Source of the DNA: Mycolicibacterium aubagnense
Lineage (GTDB): Bacteria; Actinomycetota; Actinomycetes; Mycobacteriales; Mycobacteriaceae
DNA length: 64,000 nucleotides
Assembly (NCBI RefSeq): GCF_010730955.1
Contig: NZ_AP022577.1
Span: forward strand, 5,022,001-5,086,000
Reading direction: 5' to 3'
Both the position numbers and the translations under genes were made by a program. The notes beneath the pieces were generated by a model. It saw nothing but the letters and a program-made list of their open reading frames with translations. It did no database searches and was not told where the DNA came from. Positions within the stretch are counted from its first letter, which is position 1. Each line of letters starts with the position of its first letter. Below are positions 44,430 through 53,914 of this stretch, one piece after another.

Positions 44430-47400
44430 GTGGCCGACGATGCCCAACTTGAAGCCCGATCCGAAGACGCCGGCAGCGCCGCGGAGCCGATAGAGCTCCC
44501 CGAGCGCCTGCGGATTTTCTCGCTGGCCCGGATCCTCGGGACCACCAGCAAGAAGATCACCGAGACCCTCGCCGGGGTCGACGGTAGGCCCCGCAATCCC
44601 GCTTCCACGGTGAACCGTGCCGAGGCCGAGCGGGTCCGCGACCTGCTGGGCCTCGGTGGCGAAGCCGCCGAGGTCACGGCCCCTGCCGCGCCCGTGGAGT
44701 CCGCCGAGCAGTCCGCCGATGCGGCGGACGAGGATGCCGCTGAGGTCGCCGTCGAAGCCGTCGACGTCGCCGAAGCTGCCGTCGAGATCGCCCGCGAGGC
44801 GGCAGAGGCAGGCGACGCGCAGCCCGACGAAGACGAGCCCGAGTCCCGGCTGCTGTTGGAGACGGTTCCGGCCGCCCCAACGACCTCCGCCGAGCCCGCC
44901 GACTACTTGCCGCTCTTCGTGGCGCCGCAGCCCGTGACGTTCCGGCCGCCCGCCGAGCCCGACGACTTCGCCGACGACGACAACGACGACATCACCGACG
45001 ACGTGGCCGACAGCGCCGACGACGGTGGCGAGGATGGCAGCGACGACGACAGCGAGCGGCCCGCCAACCGGCGCCGCCGTCGTGGTCGCCGTGGTCGTGG
45101 CCGCGGTCGGGGCGAACAGAGCAGCGACGACGCGACGGACGCCGACGCCGAGGGCGAGGCGCAGGACGCCTCGGCCGAGGGTGACGAGGACGCCGACGCC
45201 GAGGGTGACGAGGACTCCGGTGACGACGACGCGAACGCGTCCGACGGTGCCAGCCGCCGTCGTCGCCGCCGTCGCCGGCGCAAGTCCGGTGGTGCCGGTG
45301 GTGACGACGCCGACGGTGAGGCCGCCTCGGCCGACGATCCGCCCAACACCGTCGTCCACGAGCGCGCCCCGCGGGCGAAGTCGGACAACAACGAAATCCA
45401 GGGCATCACCGGATCCACCCGGCTGGAGGCCAAGCGTCAGCGCCGCCGCGACGGTCGTGACGCGGGCCGCCGCCGTCCGCCGATCCTGAGCGAGGCCGAG
45501 TTCCTGGCCCGCCGCGAGGCCGTCGAACGCGTGATGGTGGTGCGAGACAAGGTCCGCACCGAGCCGCCGCACGAAGGCGCCCGGTACACCCAGATCGCCG
45601 TGCTGGAAGACGGCGTCGTGGTCGAGCACTTCGTCACTTCAGCGGCTTCTGCCTCTCTGGTCGGCAACATCTACCTCGGCATCGTGCAGAACGTGCTGCC
45701 CTCGATGGAGGCGGCGTTCGTCGACATCGGCCGGGGCCGCAATGGTGTGCTCTACGCCGGTGAGGTCAATTGGGAGGCCGCCGGCCTCGGTGGCAATAAC
45801 CGCAAGATCGAGCAGGCGCTCAAGCCCGGCGACTACGTCGTCGTCCAGGTCAGCAAGGACCCGGTCGGGCACAAGGGCGCCCGCCTCACCACACAGATTT
45901 CGCTGGCCGGTCGGTACTTGGTGTACGTGCCGGGAGCGTCGTCGACCGGGATCAGCCGCAAGCTGCCCGACACCGAGCGGCAGCGCCTCAAGGAAATCCT
46001 CAAAGAGGTCGTGCCTGCCGATGCCGGCGTGATCATCCGCACCGCGTCCGAGGGCGTCAAGGAAGAGGACATCCGCGCGGACGTCAACCGGTTGCAGGAA
46101 CGCTGGACCGAGGTCGAGACCACCGCCGCGGAGACCAAGGCGAAGGCGGCCGGCGCCGCGGTGGCGCTCTACGAAGAGCCTGACGTCCTGGTCAAGGTGA
46201 TCCGCGACCTGTTCAACGAGGACTTCTCCAAGCTCGTGGTGTCGGGCGACGAGGCCTGGAACACCATCAGCAATTACGTCAATTCCGTTGCGCCGGAATT
46301 GCTTTCGCGCATGTCGCAGTACGAAAAGTCAGGCGGCGCCCAGTCCGATGTCGCCGGCAACCCGGCTCCGGCCGGGCCTGACGTGTTCTCGGTGTACCGC
46401 ATCGACGAGCAGCTGGCCAAGGCGATGGATCGCAAGGTGTGGCTGCCCTCGGGCGGCACGCTGGTGATCGACCGCACCGAGGCCATGACGGTGGTCGACG
46501 TCAACACCGGCAAGTTCACCGGTTCGGGCGGAAACCTGGAGCAGACGGTCACCCGCAACAACCTCGAGGCGGCCGAGGAGATCGTCCGCCAGCTGCGGTT
46601 GCGTGACATCGGCGGCATCATCGTCATCGACTTCATCGACATGGTGCTCGAATCCAACCGCGACCTGGTATTGCGCCGCCTGACCGAGGCGCTGGCCCGG
46701 GACCGGACTCGCCACCAGGTGTCGGAGGTCACGTCGCTGGGTCTGGTGCAGCTGACGCGCAAGCGCCTCGGCACCGGCTTGATCGAGGCGTTCTCCACCA
46801 CCTGCACGCACTGTGCGGGCCGCGGCATCATGCTGCACGGCGATCCGGTAGACACCGCGTCGGCGAACGGCCGCAAGACCGAAGCCGCGGGCGGTAGCGC
46901 GGGTGGAGGGGGCCGGCGCAGCAAGCGCGCCAAGAAGGTGGCGCCGCCTGTCGAGGAGGCTCCGGTGGCGAAGGTGCCGCCGCATCCGCAGGGCGAGCAC
47001 CCGATGTTCAAGGCGATGGCGGCAGCGAACGGCAAGCATGAGGACGAACTCGATGATGAAGACCTCACCGAGGACATCGCCGAGGAAGTAACCGACGGCG
47101 ATGTCGTCGAGTCCGCCGAAGCGCTGATCGAGCTGGACCAGGCCGACGACCTGGACGCCGACGAGGCTGACGAGGACGAGGACGACGCCGAAGACGACGA
47201 ACTCGAAGTCGAACTCGATGAGGACTTCGAGGACAGCGACGACGACAGTGACGAGCTGGACCTCGACGAGGACGAGGACGACTCGGACGAAGACTCCGAT
47301 GACGACGACTCCGATGACGACGACTCCGATGAAGAAGACTCCGATGACGACGAGGACGAGGACGAGGACGACGAGGAAGAGGCTGATCAGCCTGCTGAAC

Positions 47401-47489
47401 CGGCCGTCAGCGCCGCTCCCGTCGTCCGGCAGCGGCGTCGCGCGGCGGCCCGCCCCGCCGGTCCGCCGGTCGGAGGTGTTGATGGCTGA
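44430..47489 (+). CDS. rne: Ribonuclease E/G
   Basis: A 1019-residue endoribonuclease, the core of mycobacterial mRNA decay and rRNA processing. The poorly conserved N-terminal third (about 1-370) is acidic with Arg-rich patches (RRRRGRRGRGRGRG near 207-220; RRRRRRRRRK near 275-285), probably RNA-binding and disordered. The S1 and DNase I-like catalytic core spans about 380-800. The magnesium-site Asp residues lie in VVDVNTGKF and IIVIDFIDM, and the zinc-link cysteines in TTCTHCAGRG. The C-terminus (about 880-1000) is an extreme Asp/Glu/Ser tract with repeated DDDDS units. GTG start. Confidence 0.96.
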   Translation: MADDAQLEARSEDAGSAAEPIELPERLRIFSLARILGTTSKKITETLAGVDGRPRNPASTVNRAEAERVRDLLGLGGEAAEVTAPAAPVESAEQSADAADEDAAEVAVEAVDVAEAAVEIAREAAEAGDAQPDEDEPESRLLLETVPAAPTTSAEPADYLPLFVAPQPVTFRPPAEPDDFADDDNDDITDDVADSADDGGEDGSDDDSERPANRRRRRGRRGRGRGRGEQSSDDATDADAEGEAQDASAEGDEDADAEGDEDSGDDDANASDGASRRRRRRRRRKSGGAGGDDADGEAASADDPPNTVVHERAPRAKSDNNEIQGITGSTRLEAKRQRRRDGRDAGRRRPPILSEAEFLARREAVERVMVVRDKVRTEPPHEGARYTQIAVLEDGVVVEHFVTSAASASLVGNIYLGIVQNVLPSMEAAFVDIGRGRNGVLYAGEVNWEAAGLGGNNRKIEQALKPGDYVVVQVSKDPVGHKGARLTTQISLAGRYLVYVPGASSTGISRKLPDTERQRLKEILKEVVPADAGVIIRTASEGVKEEDIRADVNRLQERWTEVETTAAETKAKAAGAAVALYEEPDVLVKVIRDLFNEDFSKLVVSGDEAWNTISNYVNSVAPELLSRMSQYEKSGGAQSDVAGNPAPAGPDVFSVYRIDEQLAKAMDRKVWLPSGGTLVIDRTEAMTVVDVNTGKFTGSGGNLEQTVTRNNLEAAEEIVRQLRLRDIGGIIVIDFIDMVLESNRDLVLRRLTEALARDRTRHQVSEVTSLGLVQLTRKRLGTGLIEAFSTTCTHCAGRGIMLHGDPVDTASANGRKTEAAGGSAGGGGRRSKRAKKVAPPVEEAPVAKVPPHPQGEHPMFKAMAAANGKHEDELDDEDLTEDIAEEVTDGDVVESAEALIELDQADDLDADEADEDEDDAEDDELEVELDEDFEDSDDDSDELDLDEDEDDSDEDSDDDDSDDDDSDEEDSDDDEDEDEDDEEEADQPAEPAVSAAPVVRQRRRAAARPAGPPVGGVDG

Positions 47490-47510
47490 TGCCGTGGGGG
47501 TCCTCGCGGT

Positions 47511-47540
47511 TTGACCCTCGATTACCTGGTCACGTACCCT
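47511..47540 (+). promoter_or_regulatory. SigA-type promoter of rplU-rpmA
   Basis: TTGACC (47511-47516), an 18-nt spacer and TACCCT (47535-47540). Initiation near 47547 gives a leader of about 125 nt with a stem GTCGCC/GGCGAC at 47550-47572, possibly an r-protein autoregulatory element. Confidence 0.65.
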
Positions 47541-47673
47541 TGACCAGTTGTCGCCTGGCCGACACCGGCGACAGTGGGTGCCTCAACAGCCCCGCATCAC
47601 AGACCCGCGCTCGCAGCCTTCGGGTGGCGCGCGCCCCGCAGTAGACGAAACGAAGAACAGAGGAACACCAACG

Positions 47674-47997
47674 ATGGCAGCCGATAACGCCACGTACGCA
47701 ATCGTCAAGACTGGTGGCAAGCAGTACAAGGTTGCCGTCGGTGACGTGGTCAAGATCGAGAAGCTCGACGTTGAGCAGGGCGCTTCGGTGTCGCTGCCGG
47801 TCGCTCTCGTGGTCGAGGGTGCGAAGGTCACCACCAGCGCCGACGCGCTGGCCAAGGTAGCCGTCACCGGTGAGGTGCTCGAGCACACCAAGGGCCCGAA
47901 GATCCGTATCCACAAGTTCAAGAACAAGACCGGCTATCACAAGCGCCAAGGCCACCGTCAGCGTCTGACGGTCGTCAAGGTCACCGGCATCAAGTAA
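47674..47997 (+). CDS. rplU: 50S ribosomal protein L21
   Basis: A 107-residue 50S subunit protein binding 23S rRNA. It has [19 protein letters not shown] at the N-terminus and the C-terminal [17 protein letters not shown] basic signature. The ATG at 47674 follows an AGAGGA Shine-Dalgarno and gives the standard length; longer in-frame extensions run back into the leader. First gene of rplU-rpmA. Confidence 0.97.
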   Translation: MAADNATYAIVKTGGKQYKVAVGDVVKIEKLDVEQGASVSLPVALVVEGAKVTTSADALAKVAVTGEVLEHTKGPKIRIHKFKNKTGYHKRQGHRQRLTVVKVTGIK

Positions 47998-48015
47998 GCA
48001 AGGGAGCGAACAGAC

Positions 48016-48273
48016 ATGGCACATAAAAAGGGCGCGTCCAGCTCTCGTAACGGTCGCGATTCAGCCGCCCAGCGACTGGGCGTCAAGCGCTTCGGCGGCC
48101 AGGTCGTCAAGGCCGGCGAGATCCTCGTCCGTCAGCGCGGCACTCACTTCCACCCGGGCGTGAACGTCGGTCGCGGTGGCGACGACACCCTGTTCGCCAC
48201 GGCCGCCGGCTCGGTGCTCTTCGGCTCCAAGCGCGGTCGCAAGACGGTCAACATCGTCCCGGTCGAGGCATAA
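48016..48273 (+). CDS. rpmA: 50S ribosomal protein L27
   Basis: An 85-residue 50S protein near the peptidyl transferase centre. It has the invariant [17 protein letters not shown]-terminus and [15 protein letters not shown]. It starts 18 bp after rplU and is followed by a strong intrinsic terminator. Confidence 0.98.
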   Translation: MAHKKGASSSRNGRDSAAQRLGVKRFGGQVVKAGEILVRQRGTHFHPGVNVGRGGDDTLFATAAGSVLFGSKRGRKTVNIVPVEA

Positions 48274-48292
48274 CCTTTTCCCACGAGGTGTG

Positions 48293-48333
48293 AAGCTGCC
48301 ACGAGGTTTCGCCTCGTGGCAGCTTTTCTTTTT
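48293..48333 (+). terminator. Intrinsic terminator after rpmA
   Basis: A 14-bp perfect stem AAGCTGCCACGAGG / CCTCGTGGCAGCTT, loop TTTCG, followed by TTCTTTTT. This is the most canonical rho-independent terminator in the window. Confidence 0.93.
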
Positions 48334-48375
48334 CCTGGCGACAGGGAAGTGTTCGTGTGATGGAGAGGACGACAG

Positions 48376-49836
48376 ATGGCACCCCGGTTTGTTGACCGTG
48401 TGGTGATCCACGCGCGCGCCGGCAACGGCGGCAACGGCTGTGCATCGGTACACCGAGAGAAGTTCAAGCCGCTCGGTGGGCCTGACGGCGGTAACGGCGG
48501 TAAGGGCGGCAGCATCGTCCTGGTCGTCGACCCGCAGGTGCACACCCTGCTGGACTTCCACTTCCGCCCGCATGTCGATGCCCCGTCCGGTAAGCCGGGC
48601 GCCGGTAGCAACCGGGAAGGTGCCGCCGGCGCGGATCTCGAGGTTCGGGTGCCCGACGGCACCGTTGTGCTCGATGAGCACGGCCGCATGCTGGCAGACC
48701 TGGTCGGCGACGGCACCCGCTTCGAGGCCGCTGCCGGTGGCCGCGGCGGGCTGGGTAACGCCGCACTGGCCTCGCGGGCCCGCAAGGCGCCCGGATTCGC
48801 GCTGCTGGGGGAGAAGGGCCAGACCTGCGACCTCACCCTCGAACTCAAGACAGTCGCCGATGTCGGCCTGGTCGGTTTCCCGTCCGCCGGCAAATCGTCG
48901 CTGGTATCAACCATTTCGGCGGCCAAGCCCAAGATCGCCGACTATCCGTTTACCACTTTGGCTCCGAATCTGGGTGTGGTATCCGCCGGTGACCACACGT
49001 TCACCGTTGCCGACGTTCCCGGCCTGATCCCGGGCGCCGCCGACGGCCGCGGCCTGGGACTGGACTTCCTGCGGCACATCGAACGCTGCGCCGTGCTGGT
49101 CCACGTGGTGGACTGCGCGACCCTGGAACCCGGCCGGGACCCGATCTCCGACATCGACGCGCTCGAGGCCGAGCTGGCGGCGTATACGCCTACGCTGCAA
49201 GGGGATTCGACGCTCGGCGACCTGGCCGAGCGACCCCGTGCGGTGGTCCTCAACAAGATCGACGTGCCCGATGCCCGCGAACTCGCCGATTTCGTCAAGG
49301 AAGAGGTCGCCGCCAAGTACGGCTGGCCGGTCTACGAAATCTCTACGGTGAGTCGAGATGGCTTGCGCGCGTTGACCTTCGCCTTGTGGGACATGGTCGC
49401 GGCGTACCGGGCCGCACAGCCTGTGGTGGCGCCGAGGCGGCCGGTCATCCGGCCGGTTGCGGTCAACGAGAGCGGCTTCACCGTCGAATCGGACGGCTTC
49501 GGCGGCTTCATCGTGCGCGGCACGCGACCCGAACGCTGGATCGCGCAAACGGCTTTCGACAACGACGAGGCAGTCGGTTACCTCGGCGACCGGCTGGCCC
49601 GATTGGGCGTCGAGGACGCACTGCTGAAGAAGGGCGCTCGTGCCGGCTGTGCCGTCACCATCGGCGACGTCACGTTCGACTGGGAGCCGCAGACGCTCGC
49701 CGGTGTCGACACCCTGCTGTCCGGTCGTGGCACCGACATCCGCCTGGAGCAGACGGACCGGATCGGCGCTGCGGAACGCAAGGCGGCCCGCAAGGAGCGT
49801 CGTCGCTCGGCGGAGGACCTCGAGGACGACGCGTGA
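48376..49836 (+). CDS. obg: Obg/CgtA GTPase
   Basis: A 486-residue ribosome-associated GTPase involved in 50S assembly and stress signalling. The glycine-rich Obg fold is at 1-158 ([11 protein letters not shown]). The G domain (about 159-330) has Walker [10 protein letters not shown] and the NKID specificity motif. A C-terminal OCT domain (about 350-430) and an actinobacterial charged tail follow. It overlaps proB at GTGA. Confidence 0.97.
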   Translation: MAPRFVDRVVIHARAGNGGNGCASVHREKFKPLGGPDGGNGGKGGSIVLVVDPQVHTLLDFHFRPHVDAPSGKPGAGSNREGAAGADLEVRVPDGTVVLDEHGRMLADLVGDGTRFEAAAGGRGGLGNAALASRARKAPGFALLGEKGQTCDLTLELKTVADVGLVGFPSAGKSSLVSTISAAKPKIADYPFTTLAPNLGVVSAGDHTFTVADVPGLIPGAADGRGLGLDFLRHIERCAVLVHVVDCATLEPGRDPISDIDALEAELAAYTPTLQGDSTLGDLAERPRAVVLNKIDVPDARELADFVKEEVAAKYGWPVYEISTVSRDGLRALTFALWDMVAAYRAAQPVVAPRRPVIRPVAVNESGFTVESDGFGGFIVRGTRPERWIAQTAFDNDEAVGYLGDRLARLGVEDALLKKGARAGCAVTIGDVTFDWEPQTLAGVDTLLSGRGTDIRLEQTDRIGAAERKAARKERRRSAEDLEDDA

Positions 49837-50969
49837 CCCTCGGCACGGACGCGGCAGTCTCGGCGCACCGGGAAGCCGTGCGGACGGCGCGCAGCGTCGT
49901 CGTCAAGATCGGGACCACGGCCCTCACCGCACCCAACGGGATGTTCGACGCGGGCCGGCTGGCCACGCTCGCGGACGCCATCGAGAAGCGGATGAAGGCC
50001 GGCTCGGACGTCGTGATCGTGTCGTCCGGCGCCATCGCCGCCGGGATCGAGCCGCTCGGCCTGACCAAGCGCCCGACGGATCTGGCCACCAAGCAGGCCG
50101 CGGCCAGCGTCGGCCAGGTAGCTCTGGTCAACGCATGGAGCTCGGCCTTCGGCCGGTATGACCGGACCGTGGGGCAGGTGCTGCTGACCGCGCACGACAT
50201 CGCCCAGCGCGTGCAGCACAACAACGCCCAGCGCACCCTGGACCGGTTGCGGGCGCTGCACGCCGTCGCGATCGTCAACGAGAACGACACCGTGGCCACC
50301 AACGAGATCCGGTTCGGCGACAACGACCGGCTGTCGGCGCTGGTGGCGCAGCTGGTCGGTGCCGACGCGCTGATCCTGCTGAGTGACATCGACGGCTTGT
50401 ACGACGGTGATCCCCGCAAGGCGCCCAAGGACAATCCAGCCCGCTTCATCCCCGAGGTCGCCGCGTCGGGTGATCTGGACGGCGTGTCGGCGACCGGCGG
50501 GAGCCGGCTGGGCACGGGCGGTATGGCCTCCAAGCTGTCGTCTGCGCTGCTTGCCGCGGATGCGGGTGTTCCGGTGCTGCTGGCGGCCGCCGGCGACGCG
50601 GCTGCCGCGCTGACCGATGCCTCGGTGGGCACGGTGTTCGCCGCCCGCCCTGAGCGCATGTCGGCTCGGCGGTTCTGGGTGCGCTATGCGGCGGAGACGA
50701 CGGGGACGCTGACCCTGGACGCCGGGGCGGTGCGGGCCGTCGTCCGGCAAAGAAAATCGTTGCTGCCGGCGGGCATCACAGCGGTCTCGGGCCGCTTCCA
50801 CGGCGGCGACGTCGTCGAACTGCACGGTCCGGACGGCAACGCTGTGGCCCGCGGGGTCGTGGCCTACGACGATTCCGAGCTCGCGGGCATCATCGGCCGA
50901 TCCACTCCCGAATTGCCCGTGGAGCTGCGCCGACCTGCGGTTCATGCCGACGACCTGGTAGCAGTTTGA
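49833..50969 (+). CDS. proB: Glutamate 5-kinase
   Basis: A 378-residue enzyme that phosphorylates glutamate in the first step of proline synthesis and is feedback-inhibited by proline. The amino acid kinase domain (about 18-265) has [26 protein letters not shown] and [11 protein letters not shown]-terminal PUA domain (about 285-370) follows. The GTG at 49833 overlaps the obg stop and gives the family length. proA, which completes the pathway to glutamate semialdehyde, lies 9 kb downstream. Confidence 0.96.
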   Translation: MTLGTDAAVSAHREAVRTARSVVVKIGTTALTAPNGMFDAGRLATLADAIEKRMKAGSDVVIVSSGAIAAGIEPLGLTKRPTDLATKQAAASVGQVALVNAWSSAFGRYDRTVGQVLLTAHDIAQRVQHNNAQRTLDRLRALHAVAIVNENDTVATNEIRFGDNDRLSALVAQLVGADALILLSDIDGLYDGDPRKAPKDNPARFIPEVAASGDLDGVSATGGSRLGTGGMASKLSSALLAADAGVPVLLAAAGDAAAALTDASVGTVFAARPERMSARRFWVRYAAETTGTLTLDAGAVRAVVRQRKSLLPAGITAVSGRFHGGDVVELHGPDGNAVARGVVAYDDSELAGIIGRSTPELPVELRRPAVHADDLVAV

Positions 50970-50998
50970 CGTCGACTTTGTGTGTATTTGGCTAGAAT
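50966..50998 (+). promoter_or_regulatory. Promoter of the PIG-L/flavoprotein pair
   Basis: TTGACGTCGAC overlaps the proB stop and a good TAGAAT -10 lies at 50993-50998. The spacer is 16 nt from GTCGAC or 21 nt from TTGACG, so the -35 choice is uncertain. Initiation near 51005 leaves a leader of about 95 nt. Confidence 0.45.
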
Positions 50999-51099
50999 CA
51001 CCGCCGCGTTCTGCGTTTTGCCTATTAGAGAAGGCCTGCCCAGCAAATTAGGGTTATGCTGCCTTGGACACCTGCGCAGCAAACAGGATTGAGGGGGCG

Positions 51100-51723
51100 A
51101 TGGCGAGACAATCCGTGCTGGCGGTCGGCGCGCATCCCGACGACATCGAACTGGGCTGCGGCGGCGCGCTGGCAAAGCATGTAGCGGCCGGCGACAGGGT
51201 CACCATGTTGGTGGTGACCCGCGGCGAAGAGGGGCCGGGCGACTCGCAGGAGCGGGTGCGTGAGCAACTCCGCGCGGTCGAGGTGCTGGGCGTCCACGAG
51301 CTGTTGTGGGGCCAGGGTTTCGGCGACTGCCGCGTCTCGCTGCAGGAGTTCGAGCTGGTGCACCTGATCGAAGATGCCATCGAAAAGTCCGCTGCCACAA
51401 TCGTTTACACCCATACGGCCAACGACAGCCACCAGGATCACCGGGTGGTTTCCCGCTGCACCCTAGGGGCCGCGCGGTGGGTGTCGTCGATCATGACCTA
51501 CGGCGGACCGTCGGCCATCGGCTTCAATCCGACCGCCTTCGTGGACATCTCGGATGCGCTGGACAAAAAGATCGAAGCCCTCATGTCGCACGTGTCGCAG
51601 GCCGAGGCCAGCGAAAAGGTCAGCGCCTCCTGGGTGCGCAGTTCCGCTGAGCACTACGGCTTCCTGTGCCGCCGGGCGTTCGCCGAAGGTTTCGAGCCGG
51701 CCCGACTGGTCGCCGATTTCTGA
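51100..51723 (+). CDS. PIG-L family N-acetylglucosaminyl-type deacetylase
   Basis: A 207-residue zinc-dependent deacetylase of the PIG-L/LmbE superfamily, which removes acetyl groups from amino sugars in glycans or small thiols (MshB and Mca are mycobacterial members). The metal and catalytic motif is AHPDDIELGCGG (His12, Asp14-15). The third ligand is in DSHQDHR. The ATG at 51100 is preceded by GAGGGGG; an earlier in-frame ATG at 51064 lacks a Shine-Dalgarno. It is followed 4 bp later by a flavoprotein, making a two-gene operon inserted between proB and nadE. The substrate is unknown; MshB is unlikely, being longer. Confidence 0.87.
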   Translation: MARQSVLAVGAHPDDIELGCGGALAKHVAAGDRVTMLVVTRGEEGPGDSQERVREQLRAVEVLGVHELLWGQGFGDCRVSLQEFELVHLIEDAIEKSAATIVYTHTANDSHQDHRVVSRCTLGAARWVSSIMTYGGPSAIGFNPTAFVDISDALDKKIEALMSHVSQAEASEKVSASWVRSSAEHYGFLCRRAFAEGFEPARLVADF

Positions 51724-51727
51724 CCCT

Positions 51728-53035
51728 GTGCCGACCTTTCTCATTGTCGGCGCGGGTCCGACGGGGCTGGGCGCAGCTGTCCGCCTGACCGAACTCGGCA
51801 TCGACCACCTCGTGGTGGACGCCGGCGATCAGGTCGGGGGCATGGCGGCCTCGGTTCGCGACGCACACGGTTTCACGTGGGATCTCGGTGGCCATGTGCT
51901 GCACAGCCACTTCGCGGATTTCGACCGGGCGGTCGATGCGTCCGGCGTCAAGATGAACGACGTCGCCCGGAACGGTTGGGTGTGGCTGGACGGCAGCGGG
52001 CCGCATGCGCTGGTGCCCACGCCCATCCAGCAGCAACTTACCGAGTTGCCGACCGACCTATACCCCGACGCACCGCTGCACAACCTCGCCGACTATTACC
52101 GGAACAATTTCGGTGGCAAACTTTTCGACGAGTTTTTCGGCCCCTACAACTACAAGATGTGGACGGCCCCGCTCGAGCAGATCGACCACGAATGGACGTC
52201 GCTGCGCAGCGGCAGTGCCGCCCCTAACGTGCCGCGCCTCGGTTTGGCCGGCTCGGCCACCGCGCCTGCGGGCAGTTTTCCGTACCCGATCGGCGGCACC
52301 GGCGCGTTGTGGCAGGGGGTGTACGACCAGATGCTGGCGCCCGAGACGGTCCGGCTGGGCACCCGGGTGGTCGACATCGACGTGGCCCGGCGGCTGGCGA
52401 CGCTGGACGACGGCTCGACCGTCGGATACGACCACTGCATCAGTTCGGCGCCCTTGACCACCGCCTGGGACTGGCTCGGTGGGGCAGGCGCTGAGGGAAC
52501 GCCCCAACGAAACACCTTGTGCGCCAGCCGTATCTACGCGGTCGGGCTGGGCTACCGCGGTGCGGCGCCGGCGGCGCTGGCCGACAAGACCTGGCTGTAC
52601 TGCCCGGATCTGGGCGTGCCCTGGTACCGGGCCACGATGCTGAACAACTACGACCCCGCCAACGCCGGCACCGGCCGCTGGAATGTGCTGTGCGAGGTGC
52701 CATTGCTGCCCGGGCAAACGCTGACCGGTGATGAGGCGGTGCGGCGCACCGAGGAATCACTGCGGGCACTGGGCGCCGAGTCCGAGTACGTGGTCAGCCG
52801 GTTCGTGCGGGAGCTTCCGATGGGCTATCCGGTGCCGACGCTGGGCCGCGACGACATCGTGCGGACGCTCGACGAGCGGCTGCGCGGACATGGCTTCTAC
52901 AGCCGGGGCCGCTTCGGCGGGTGGCGATATGAGTCGTCGAACCAGGATTACGGCTACCTGCAGGGCCGGGAGGCGGTGGACAACGCGTTGTCCGGGACAC
53001 CCGAGGACGTCTACTGGCACCCGGACAGGTTCTGA
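51728..53035 (+). CDS. FAD-dependent UDP-galactopyranose-mutase-like flavoprotein
   Basis: A 435-residue flavoprotein with the N-terminal FAD motif LIVGAGPTGLGAA and the DLGGHVLHS segment as in UDP-galactopyranose mutases and protoporphyrinogen-oxidase-type proteins. The block FFGPYNYKMWTAPLEQI and the late RGRFGGWRYESSNQDYGYLQG are typical of Glf-like proteins encoded in surface-polysaccharide clusters. It is probably a sugar-nucleotide ring-contracting or amine-oxidase-like enzyme acting with the PIG-L deacetylase on a surface glycan. Its 3' end overlaps the convergent sirtuin gene by 25 bp. The true Glf of arabinogalactan synthesis would lie elsewhere. Confidence 0.78.
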   Translation: MPTFLIVGAGPTGLGAAVRLTELGIDHLVVDAGDQVGGMAASVRDAHGFTWDLGGHVLHSHFADFDRAVDASGVKMNDVARNGWVWLDGSGPHALVPTPIQQQLTELPTDLYPDAPLHNLADYYRNNFGGKLFDEFFGPYNYKMWTAPLEQIDHEWTSLRSGSAAPNVPRLGLAGSATAPAGSFPYPIGGTGALWQGVYDQMLAPETVRLGTRVVDIDVARRLATLDDGSTVGYDHCISSAPLTTAWDWLGGAGAEGTPQRNTLCASRIYAVGLGYRGAAPAALADKTWLYCPDLGVPWYRATMLNNYDPANAGTGRWNVLCEVPLLPGQTLTGDEAVRRTEESLRALGAESEYVVSRFVRELPMGYPVPTLGRDDIVRTLDERLRGHGFYSRGRFGGWRYESSNQDYGYLQGREAVDNALSGTPEDVYWHPDRF

Positions 53036-53856
53036 GCCGGCAGTTCGCTGGCCAGTAGGGCGAGGATCTCCGAACATCCGCTGTCGATCTTCACCGTCGC
53101 CAGCTCGTCGCCGCGGGTGGTGCCGCGGTTGATGATCGCGACGGGCTTGCCGGCGGCGGCCGCGTGCCGGACGAAGCGGTAGCCCGAGTACACCGTCAGC
53201 GACGATCCCGCGACCAGCAGCGCGTCGGCGTCGTCGATCAGGGAGTAGGCCTGCTGCACGCGGGCTTTCGGCACGCTGTCGCCGAAGTACACGATGTCGG
53301 GTTTGAGGATGCCGCCGCACCTGGGACAGTCCAGGTACCGGAACGTCGTGGTGTCCTCGACCGTCGCGTCGGCGTCCGGGGCCACGCCGATGCTGCCGAC
53401 CTGGGTGGCGGCCCGTTCGGTGAAGCCGGGGTTGAGCCGTTCCAGCTCGTCGGCCAGCGCGGCCCGGGTCATGGTGTGCCCGCAGCTCAGGCAGATCACC
53501 TGCGCGTACGTGCCGTGCAGGTTCACCACTGTCTGGGACCCGGCTTTGGTGTGCAGCAGGTCGACGTTCTGGGTGATGACGCCCGTGACCAGCCTGGCTC
53601 GTTCCAGCGCGGCGACGGCGCGGTGGCCGGCGTTGGGCCGGCGGGCGGCCATGTGCCGCCAGCCGATGTGGTTGCGGGCCCAGTACCGCTGCCGGAAGGC
53701 CGGACCGGACAGGAACTGCTGGATGGTCATGGGATTGCTCGGCGGCGAGTCCGGCCCGCGGTAATCCGGAATGCCCGAATCGGTGGAGATGCCGGCGCCG
53801 GTCAGCACGGCGAGACGCCGGTCGGCCAGCAGATTGACCAGTTCAGGAGCCTGCAC
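53011..53856 (-). CDS. NAD-dependent protein deacylase, Sir2 family
   Basis: A 281-residue sirtuin that removes acyl groups from lysines, consuming NAD and releasing nicotinamide. It has GAGISTDSGIPDYRG at the N-terminus, TQNVDLLH and catalytic His in NLHG, and four zinc cysteines (CLSCG and CPRCG). The sequence class resembles class II (SIRT4-like) sirtuins. GTG start, 58 bp from the divergent nadE. Released nicotinamide would be the substrate of NadV at 10 kb. Confidence 0.95.
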   Translation of the reverse strand: MQAPELVNLLADRRLAVLTGAGISTDSGIPDYRGPDSPPSNPMTIQQFLSGPAFRQRYWARNHIGWRHMAARRPNAGHRAVAALERARLVTGVITQNVDLLHTKAGSQTVVNLHGTYAQVICLSCGHTMTRAALADELERLNPGFTERAATQVGSIGVAPDADATVEDTTTFRYLDCPRCGGILKPDIVYFGDSVPKARVQQAYSLIDDADALLVAGSSLTVYSGYRFVRHAAAAGKPVAIINRGTTRGDELATVKIDSGCSEILALLASELPAQNLSGCQ

Positions 53857-53914
53857 GTCATCGAGGGTAGGCCGTCTGCCGTGTTACGCGACGTGACGGT
53901 GCGACAATCGAGTC

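Noticed and set aside
47265..47385. Intergenic microsatellite of GATGACGAC units
   Set aside because: It lies inside the rne coding frame and encodes the acidic tail.
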